From NCBI GenBank assembly GCA_963639765.1, contig CAVHXA010000012.1, forward strand, positions 1 to 57,563: 57,563 nt of DNA. The letters run 5' to 3'. A program made the translations under genes and the position numbers. The notes beneath the pieces were generated by a model, which saw only the letters and a program-made list of their open reading frames with translations, did no database searches and was not told the origin of the DNA. The DNA comes from CAVHXA01 sp963639765 (lineage in GTDB: Bacteria; Bacillota; Clostridia; Oscillospirales; Oscillospiraceae). Shown piece after piece: positions 52,146-57,563 of the stretch. Positions within the stretch are counted from its first letter, which is position 1. Every line of letters begins with the position of its first letter.

Positions 52146-53774
52146 TTATTTCTTGGCGGCGGCGACAGAAGCATCGAACTTGGCCAGCATGGCACGAGGT
52201 GTAGCGGTGTGGGCGCTGCGCTCATAGCGCGGGCACTCTTCATAGCCGGGGATGCCGGCAAGATATTTGGCGATCTTCTTGAGTTCTTCGAGATCATAAC
52301 GGCTCATGAGGGTGATTTCCTCCATCAGAGGAGAACCGCCGCCATGTACGCCGGCAACAGCCTGAGCAGCTTCAAAGCCGTCGCACAGACGATTTTCCAT
52401 CATGCGCATCACGCGGTGCGTATCCTCGGCAGACCAGGCGGGATTGCGGACGATGTATTTGTTGCAAAGGGCGCCGACATTGTCTTCTTCCATAAAGAAG
52501 TTGTCTTCGAGAGGAAGGGAGGCGCATACACCGCCGGTAAGGTCGGCCATGATTTCGTATTCGTCGTAGATTTTGTGACCGGCGAGACGGCGGCCGGCGT
52601 TGGTAAGGATCTCATCGGGAACCCACTGACCGGAGGGGAACTGTACCCCATGGTGGGCAGCGGCTTCGCCGGCAGCAAAGACCAGCTCAGCAGTCTGGAT
52701 GATGTCACAGAGCTTGCTGCGGACGTGGGATTCCTTTGCGATGTCGTTGACCTCGGCTACGAGAGCGGCCTGGGAGGCAATAACCTCAGAAACGGCAGTT
52801 TTGCAGCCGGTGTAGGAGTGACGATGATAGTGAGCAAACATCAGGGCCAGATAACCGGCGTAGCGGCAGACACCCTCGTTGTCACGGCCGCACATGAATA
52901 CGCGCTCATAGGGAACGAAAACGTCGTCGAATACGGTAAGGGACTCAACGTCGCCGATCTTGGCATAGGGAGCCTCGAGGTGGGTGCGCTTGTGGTGCTG
53001 GCCGGGAACAGCCATAATCTTGATGCCTTCCCAGTCTGCGGGCAGCGCAAAGGCTACGGCATAGTCGGCGTCATCCTGACTCATGAATTTGGTGGGGTTG
53101 ACGATGATTTCGTCAACATAGGGAGCACAGGAGTTGCAGATTTTGGCGCCGCGCACAATAATGCCCTTGCAGGGCTTGCCGTCAAGGCCCGTGCCGTCGA
53201 CGTTGGTTTCAACCACATGAACGAACTGATCGGGGTCGGGCTGCATATGCGCACGCTTATACTTGGGGTTGCGCGAACCCTTTACATCGGTCTGCGCACA
53301 GTTGCATACAAGGTCGTTCTGCTGGCAGAAGGCGATGTACTTCAGCAGACGCTGATGGTATTCGGTCCCGCAGGCGGCATCGCAGTCGAAGGTGACGGAA
53401 TAAAGAGCGTTCATGGCATCAGTGCCCATGCAGCGCTGCATGCATCCGCCCACGCGATGGCAGATCAGACGGGTCATCAGCTGCTTTTTCAAAAGGTCTT
53501 CCTGCGTGTGGTGAATGTTGGTGCAGCGGTTGATTTTCTGGCCTTCCATGCCGGGAATATTGGACTCTGCAATACAGACATCGGCATAGCGGGGGTCGTT
53601 TGCCGTGTCGTAGCACTGCTTCATAACATAGGTGCCGCCAACGATCCAGTCTGCCAGATCGCGCTCAGCGCCCTGTTTGCCGTTGGAGCGGTCTACCTTC
53701 TTGCCGTTGAGGTAAACATTGGGCTTCATCTTCAGCAGACGCTGCTTGTATTGTTCGTAGGTACCGATTGCCAT
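52146..53774 (-). CDS. 4-hydroxybutyryl-CoA dehydratase family [4Fe-4S]/FAD enzyme, copy 2
   Basis: A 542-residue tandem paralogue of the gene at 50443, 74 bases upstream in transcription order. It keeps the same Fe-S ligands and tyrosine. It differs at the N-terminus (MAIGT instead of MSNHIGT), one Val/Ile near residue 20 and the C-terminal tail (KFDASVAAAKK). It has its own AAAAGGAG ribosome-binding site. Identical cores with divergent ends suggest recent duplication or ongoing gene conversion; possible roles are higher dosage or a mixed oligomer, since the C. aminobutyricum family enzyme is a tetramer. Confidence 0.88.
   Translation of the reverse strand: MAIGTYEQYKQRLLKMKPNVYLNGKKVDRSNGKQGAERDLADWIVGGTYVMKQCYDTANDPRYADVCIAESNIPGMEGQKINRCTNIHHTQEDLLKKQLMTRLICHRVGGCMQRCMGTDAMNALYSVTFDCDAACGTEYHQRLLKYIAFCQQNDLVCNCAQTDVKGSRNPKYKRAHMQPDPDQFVHVVETNVDGTGLDGKPCKGIIVRGAKICNSCAPYVDEIIVNPTKFMSQDDADYAVAFALPADWEGIKIMAVPGQHHKRTHLEAPYAKIGDVESLTVFDDVFVPYERVFMCGRDNEGVCRYAGYLALMFAHYHRHSYTGCKTAVSEVIASQAALVAEVNDIAKESHVRSKLCDIIQTAELVFAAGEAAAHHGVQFPSGQWVPDEILTNAGRRLAGHKIYDEYEIMADLTGGVCASLPLEDNFFMEEDNVGALCNKYIVRNPAWSAEDTHRVMRMMENRLCDGFEAAQAVAGVHGGGSPLMEEITLMSRYDLEELKKIAKYLAGIPGYEECPRYERSAHTATPRAMLAKFDASVAAAKK
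52183..53714 (-). repeat. Direct repeat unit B (about 1.53 kb, identical to unit A)
   Basis: Second copy of the repeat described for 50474-52007. Flanking DNA is unrelated on both sides, so the duplication endpoints or conversion tract fall within the coding sequence. Confidence 0.85.
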
Positions 53775-53815
53775 AGCATATATCTCCTTTTAGAAAATTA
53801 CGGAATTGTGGGGAC

Positions 53816-54601
53816 TCAGTTGATGGTCATGCCGCCGTCTACAGGAATCAGAACACCTGTGACATAGCCACCGGCCGGAGAGGCCAGGAAATTGGCTACG
53901 CCGGCGATTTCTTCCGGCTGCGCATAGCGGCGCAGGGAGATCATCTTTTTTACGGCTTCGGCGTTCTTTTCATCGGCCATAACGCCCTTGGTCATATCAG
54001 TGACCACATAGCCCGGAGCAATGGCGTTTACGGTAATGCCATAGCGAGCCAGCTCGTTAGCCATGATTTTCGTCAGGTGAATGACGGCTGCTTTGGCAGC
54101 ACCATAGAGAGTGTCACCGCGAGGAGCCTTAATACCGGCTGCAGATGCCATGTTGATGATGCGATAAGGGTTTTCGTCGCCTTCACGGCCCTGGGCCTTC
54201 ATCTGACGGGCTGCCAGCTGAGACAGGAAATAAAGCGCTTTCAGATCGGCATCAAGCGTGGCGTCAAAGGCGGATTCTTCCACGTCGATCATGTTCTTAG
54301 GGGTTCCGCCGATGCCGGCGTTGTTGACCAGAATGTCGATGCGGCCATAGTGCGCAACTGTCTTGGCAATAAGGTTTTCCCGGTGCTCCGGGTTTGTTAC
54401 CTCGGTTGCTACACCCAGTGCGTCATAGCCCAGAGCCTTGAGCTCATCGGCTACCTTGTCGCAGGCGTCTTGCTTGCGGCCGGTGATGACGACCTTGGCA
54501 CCATAGGCGGCCAGAGTCTGAGCTATGGCATGCCCTATGCCGCGTGTGGAGCCGGTGATGATTGCGACCTTGCCAGTCACGTTGTAGTTTGCAAGTGTCA
54601 T
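53816..54601 (-). CDS. SDR-family oxidoreductase, FabG-like
   Basis: A 261-residue short-chain dehydrogenase. Seen: TGSTRGIGHAIAQ, NNAGIGGTPKN, MASAAGI with catalytic YGAAK, PGYVVTDMTK, and the terminal PVDGGMTIN. GRKQDA after the second strand suggests NADP(H). AGAGGAG lies upstream of the ATG at 54601. It is the first gene of the catabolic cluster in transcription order, immediately before the dehydratase-like pair, so it may generate or consume their hydroxy substrate. Distinct from the SDR at 49549. Confidence 0.88.
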   Translation of the reverse strand: MTLANYNVTGKVAIITGSTRGIGHAIAQTLAAYGAKVVITGRKQDACDKVADELKALGYDALGVATEVTNPEHRENLIAKTVAHYGRIDILVNNAGIGGTPKNMIDVEESAFDATLDADLKALYFLSQLAARQMKAQGREGDENPYRIINMASAAGIKAPRGDTLYGAAKAAVIHLTKIMANELARYGITVNAIAPGYVVTDMTKGVMADEKNAEAVKKMISLRRYAQPEEIAGVANFLASPAGGYVTGVLIPVDGGMTIN

Positions 54602-54852
54602 GATTACAACTCCTCTCGATGTTGCTGCCTTGTCGATATGCGGGGGCGGCCCCGACGCCCGGGCGGGCGAGGGGGAAATTGAAAAGTTAAAACAGTCCAA
54701 ACGAGTCTATTATATCGGAAAGTCTTCTGATTCGCAATATAAAACAAAAAAGAAATTGCAGCGGCAAAACGATAAAAACTGCCGTGTCTGCTGCAATTGC
54801 TCTTGCATTTTGCACAAAGCTGTGGTAGCCTAAAAGAGGACAACTCAATAAA
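54602..54852. other. Divergent intergenic region
   Basis: The region between the catabolic cluster (-) and the riboswitch/ribU unit (+) is AT-rich from 54690 to 54780. It carries the ribU promoter (54803-54831). A clear -35/-10 pair for the - strand cluster was not found, although the AT-rich part is the likely site. Confidence 0.45.
54803..54831 (+). promoter_or_regulatory. Promoter of the ribU transcript
   Basis: TTGCAT (54803-54808) and TAGCCT (54826-54831) are spaced by 17 bases, ending about 24 bases before the riboswitch. The -10 element is weak. Confidence 0.45.
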
Positions 54853-54854
54853 TG

Positions 54855-54971
54855 TCTTCAGGGCGGGGTGAAAATCCCCACCGGCGGTAGAGTCCGCGAA
54901 CGCACCGGTCCGCCCGGTGCGCCGAATCGGTGCAATTCCGATACCGACAGTATAGTCTGGATGGGAGAAGA
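54855..54971 (+). ncRNA. FMN riboswitch (RFN element)
   Basis: The leader contains the conserved FMN aptamer blocks: TCTTCAGGGCGGGGTGAAA, CCCCACCGGCGGT, an extra hairpin (CGCACCG...CGGTGCG), AATTCCGATACCGACAGTAT, and GGATGGGAGAAGA. The first TCTTC (54855-54859) pairs with GAAGA (54967-54971) to close the P1 helix. It lies upstream of a terminator hairpin and ribU, so FMN binding should switch off riboflavin import by transcription termination. Confidence 0.96.
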
Positions 54972-54994
54972 TGTTTACCCGATCTGTTTCGGGC

Positions 54995-55030
54995 AACACC
55001 TGAAGGCTTGCTTTGGGTGTTACTTTTTTT
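54995..55030 (+). terminator. FMN-controlled terminator in the ribU leader
   Basis: AACACC (54995-55000) pairs with GGTGTT (55016-55021), followed by ACTTTTTTT. A CCCGA/TCGGG hairpin lies just before it. This is the probable expression platform of the riboswitch. Confidence 0.75.
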
Positions 55031-55044
55031 ATGAGGTGCCTGCC

Positions 55045-55809
55045 ATGGTTGCTCTACTTGAATCAGCAAAGGAAAACATTATTTTTCTTGGTGTCTGTCT
55101 GGCTGTTTTTATCGTCGTATATGTTCTGGCGCGGCTGTTTCAGCGCTTTCTTGCAAATGACCTTACCAGGATCCCGGTCGCCAGACACATTGCCTATGTT
55201 GCCGTTTTTTCGGCTATTGGCGGTTTACTGATGTTTTTCGAGATTCCGCTGTTTTTTGCTCCGTCGTTTTATCAGATTGATTTTGGTGAGCTGCCTGTTA
55301 TGATATGCACCTTTTACCTTGGGCCTTCGGCCGGTGTTACAGCCGAGCTGATCAAGGTCCTGATCAAGCTGGTCCTCAAAGGGACATCCACCGCATTTGT
55401 CGGCGAGTTTGCCAGCTTTATTCTTGGCTGCTCCTATATTCTTCCTGCATCAATCATTTATCATATCCGCCGCAGCAAAAAGTCTGCCGTTTTTGGCTTG
55501 GTCGTTGCGACCATCTTCACAACTGCTTTTGGCAGTCTGTTTAACGCCTACTATCTCATTCCCACCTATGTCAATCTGTTCGGAATTCCCCTCGATGGCA
55601 TTATTGCCATGGGCACCGAAGTAAACGCCCGCATCACGAGCCTGCCCACTCTGGTGCTCTATGCAGTTGTTCCCTTCAATATTCTCAAATACTCTCTCGT
55701 ATCGCTCCTCACCTTCTTCTTATACAAGCGGGTCAACAGGCTGTTTTTCAACGGACATACCAAGAACAAAAAACATACCGCAGCGGCCAAAACAACAGCC
55801 GGCGGCTGA
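55045..55809 (+). CDS. ribU: ECF transporter S component for riboflavin (RibU type)
   Basis: A 254-residue membrane protein. The core (about residues 45-225) matches RibU substrate-binding components: HIAYVAVFSAIGGLLMFFEIPLFF, IDFGELPVMICTFYLGPSAG, and FVGEFASFILG. An additional N-terminal membrane helix (about 12-32) makes it longer than the usual 190-210 residues, and the C-terminal tail is basic. It works with shared ECF ATPase and T subunits encoded elsewhere. The FMN riboswitch upstream supports riboflavin as the vitamin. The ATG at 55045 follows GAGGTG. Confidence 0.9.
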   Translation: MVALLESAKENIIFLGVCLAVFIVVYVLARLFQRFLANDLTRIPVARHIAYVAVFSAIGGLLMFFEIPLFFAPSFYQIDFGELPVMICTFYLGPSAGVTAELIKVLIKLVLKGTSTAFVGEFASFILGCSYILPASIIYHIRRSKKSAVFGLVVATIFTTAFGSLFNAYYLIPTYVNLFGIPLDGIIAMGTEVNARITSLPTLVLYAVVPFNILKYSLVSLLTFFLYKRVNRLFFNGHTKNKKHTAAAKTTAGG

Positions 55810-55886
55810 CAACAGGGCATCCCTGTTCCGTCAGGAAATCTCCCGCAAAATCGCTCCTGCCGAAGGATGCGGTGCTGCCATAAACA

Positions 55887-55925
55887 CATGCAGCCGATTC
55901 ATCGTGAATCGGCTGCATGATTTAT
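55887..55925. terminator. Bidirectional terminator between ribU and the flavin oxidoreductase gene
   Basis: CATGCAGCCGATTCA (55887-55901) pairs perfectly with TGAATCGGCTGCATG (55905-55919) around a 3-base loop. It is followed by ATTTATAT on + and by TGTTTATG on -. It lies between convergent genes; the T-tracts are weak but the stem is very stable. Confidence 0.65.
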
Positions 55926-55941
55926 ATGATTGTATGCCGCT

Positions 55942-57563
55942 TTAGATCTGGTTGGCAGCACCAAAGCCGCTGGTCACGGCAAAGTGGACATTTCCAATCT
56001 GGCGGCAGTCTCCGATATAGTCGGTCTGCGGTGCTGCGCCAAAGAGGGAAGAAGCCTCTTCGTTGTTGGGCTTTGCACCGGTGCACATTACAACAAGGTC
56101 GGCCAAAAGCTTTTGCTCGTTGCCTTCCGCATCAATATAGCGCACACCGTCCGATTCGATGGCCAGATATTTCTTTACATTGACAATCTGATGGAAATCA
56201 GACTGCTTGTTCCAGTATTCCTCAAGCATATCATGATAGTGCGCATGAGGGGCATCAGAGGCAAGGGCACTCTGCCGGCACATCACGGTTGTGTCGTGTC
56301 CGTTCTCGGCGAGGTAGAGCGCTGTCTCCACACCGGTTTCACTTCCGCCGATCACGGCGATCTTATGCGGAAGCGACTGCTCTATACCATACACCTCCGG
56401 GGTTACCATTACGTTGGGCAGATCTGCGCCCGGGATATTGGCTTTCGGGAAAACAGCGCCAACCGCCACAATCACGTGGTCAAAACCGCCGTCAGCCAGC
56501 AGCTCACGGGTAGCTCTGGTGTTGAGCCTTACGTTAACACCCTTTTTATAGACCTGAGTGATGAGCCAGTTCTTAAAGTCGGCAAGAGGCCATTTAAACC
56601 GCGGGAAATCCGCATGCGTCAGCTGTCCGCCCAGTACGCGTTCTTTTTCATACAGCGTAACCTTATGGCCGCGGTCTGCCAGAGTCATGGCTGCATACAT
56701 GCCGCCGGGGCCGCCTCCTACCACTGCTACACGTTTTATGCGTGTTACGGGCCTGATCATACGGTCGATCTTGTCTTCCATACCCAGCTTGGGGTTGACC
56801 GTGCAGAACGAACGGAATTTGTCGCCGTCGTTTGGAACATGGCACTTATTGCATCTGACGCACGGGACAACATCTTCGCCTCGGCCTTCAACGAGCTTCT
56901 GCATATAGTCCGGCTCGCAGATCCAGGTGCGGGCCATAACAATAACGTCCGCAGCGTTGTTTTCAAGCAGGCTCTCGCAGAAATCGGGGTCGTGCAGACC
57001 GGCTGAAATACCGATTTTCAGGTGGGCCTTGCGGCTGTGTGCATCCTGACACAGGGTTTTTGCCAGTTCTACACAGGGGCTCGGATGTTCGCGCGTGGAG
57101 GTAAAGCCCGTCGGGTGTGTCCAGTCCTGTACGCCGTAGCGAACGGTAAGAATATCAATTTTACCTTCAAGGGCACGCGCCAGCTCAAGGTTGTGCTTAA
57201 CACTGATCCCGGCTTCAACACCGTCGGTGTAGAATTCCAGCGGGAATCCGCTGCCAAGGGCTGCCTTCAGAGCCTCGGCCAGCTCTACGCAGAACGCGAT
57301 GTGTGCCTTTGAGGACTGACTTTCACGTGTTGTAAGCATCTGAAAGCCCAGTGTTTTGTGAAACAGAGCGGATTTTACGATTTTATCAATATTTTCCTTG
57401 CGCACGGCGGGGTCGTCATAATCCTGACGGGCAAAGGCAAACTGCGGTGCGCCTGTTGGACCGCCAAACGGCTGTGAGGGATCAAGACTGACCTTTGGGC
57501 CGGAACTGCCGCCGGGACCACCCGGGCCGCCGGGACCACCGGGACCACCGGGACCGCCGGGAC
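55942..57563 (-). CDS. NADH:flavin oxidoreductase / 2,4-dienoyl-CoA reductase family protein with Pro-Gly-Gly tract (5' end outside window)
   Basis: The C-terminal ~540 residues of a multidomain FMN/Fe-S/FAD enzyme (FadH or 2-enoate reductase type). Order seen: a collagen-like (PGG)n tract at the window edge, the second half of the old-yellow-enzyme barrel, a cluster motif CVRCNKC plus FCTVNP, an FAD loop VAVVGGGPGGMYAAMTLADRG, and an NAD(P)H loop IAVIGGSETGVETALYLAENG. The third cluster Cys has spacing Cx2Cx2C rather than the common Cx2Cx3C. It probably reduces an enoyl or enoate intermediate and may serve the adjacent cluster. The start is not in the window. Confidence 0.88.
   Translation of the reverse strand, partial: PGGPGGPGGPGGPGGPGGSSGPKVSLDPSQPFGGPTGAPQFAFARQDYDDPAVRKENIDKIVKSALFHKTLGFQMLTTRESQSSKAHIAFCVELAEALKAALGSGFPLEFYTDGVEAGISVKHNLELARALEGKIDILTVRYGVQDWTHPTGFTSTREHPSPCVELAKTLCQDAHSRKAHLKIGISAGLHDPDFCESLLENNAADVIVMARTWICEPDYMQKLVEGRGEDVVPCVRCNKCHVPNDGDKFRSFCTVNPKLGMEDKIDRMIRPVTRIKRVAVVGGGPGGMYAAMTLADRGHKVTLYEKERVLGGQLTHADFPRFKWPLADFKNWLITQVYKKGVNVRLNTRATRELLADGGFDHVIVAVGAVFPKANIPGADLPNVMVTPEVYGIEQSLPHKIAVIGGSETGVETALYLAENGHDTTVMCRQSALASDAPHAHYHDMLEEYWNKQSDFHQIVNVKKYLAIESDGVRYIDAEGNEQKLLADLVVMCTGAKPNNEEASSLFGAAPQTDYIGDCRQIGNVHFAVTSGFGAANQI
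57507..57563 (-). repeat. (Pro-Gly-Gly)n-coding GC-rich tandem repeat
   Basis: Nine-base-type repeats (CCCGGTGGT and variants) read as at least six PGG triplets, followed by SSGPKVSLDPSQP in the same frame as the oxidoreductase. The tract continues past the window edge, so its full length is unknown. Confidence 0.85.

Noticed and set aside
48448..52227. A very long open frame on the + strand (about 1259 codons)
   Set aside because: It is antisense to the hbd, crotonase, SDR and dehydratase genes, whose products are clearly recognisable on the - strand. The openness comes from codon bias, and its product has no recognisable family.
50443..53774. Mobile element or composite transposon explaining the duplicated genes
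   Set aside because: No transposase, terminal inverted repeats or target-site duplication is visible around the two copies.
52095..53867. A 590-codon open frame on the + strand
   Set aside because: Antisense shadow of the second dehydratase copy; it merely repeats the shadow of the first copy.
57507..57563. CRISPR or minisatellite array at the right edge
   Set aside because: The units are contiguous, without spacers, in frame with the downstream enzyme and encode PGG; a coding repeat explains them.

Overview
The window looks like a chromosome segment of a strictly anaerobic, low-to-mid GC Gram-positive bacterium of the class Clostridia, probably an Oscillospirales-like gut anaerobe. The evidence is an anaerobic class III ribonucleotide reductase with its radical-SAM activase, AddAB in place of RecBCD, an FMN riboswitch feeding an ECF-type riboflavin transporter, an SLH-domain surface protein, frequent TTG/GTG starts with strong AGGAGG sites, and a butyrate/crotonyl-CoA type fermentation cluster. 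Species cannot be assigned from sequence reading alone. No tRNA, rRNA, CRISPR array, insertion sequence or prophage was recognised.

Layout. 0-9 kb: a complete nine-gene V/A-type ATPase operon on the + strand (F/H-I-K-E-C-G-A-B-D order), with a clear promoter and a c-ring proteolipid carrying the Na+-site ligand pattern. 9-20.5 kb, - strand: a fumarate-reductase-like flavoprotein behind an operator-like palindrome, a degenerate stand-alone E2-type acyltransferase, an amino-sugar cluster (hexapeptide acyltransferase, glmM, nagB), a class I aminotransferase, and a TAXI-type TRAP transporter operon (binding lipoprotein, DUF1850 protein, fused permease). 20.5-36.4 kb: dTDP-glucose genes rfbB-rfbA, murA, a YfbR-like HD nucleotidase, a ten-repeat Sel1 protein, trxB, a small flavodoxin-like protein, addB-addA, and a secreted lysozyme-like protein with EPTVEP repeats and SLH domains. 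36.4-39.5 kb: an AT-richer accessory stretch with a lipoprotein and a secreted protein of unknown function. 39.5-44 kb: an EamA transporter and the nrdG-nrdD pair, each with its own promoter and a pair of NrdR-box-like sites. NrdD carries a C-terminal redoxin domain.

44-57.5 kb is the most unusual part. A - strand catabolic cluster encodes, in transcription order, an FabG-like SDR, two almost identical tandem copies of a 4-hydroxybutyryl-CoA-dehydratase-type [4Fe-4S]/FAD enzyme, a second SDR, a crotonase with an altered active site and a charged helical insert, a 3-hydroxybutyryl-CoA dehydrogenase, a thiolase, an L-carnitine-dehydrogenase-like enzyme and a BKACE (beta-keto acid cleavage) enzyme, ending in a strong terminator. 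Next to it lie an FMN-riboswitch/ribU unit and a multidomain flavin/Fe-S oxidoreductase with a collagen-like (Pro-Gly-Gly)n tract at the window edge. Together these suggest a flavin-dependent route that dehydrates and cleaves a hydroxy or beta-keto acid into acetoacetyl/crotonyl-CoA intermediates. The substrate is not evident, and no CoA-transferase, acyl-CoA dehydrogenase or Etf is present in the window.
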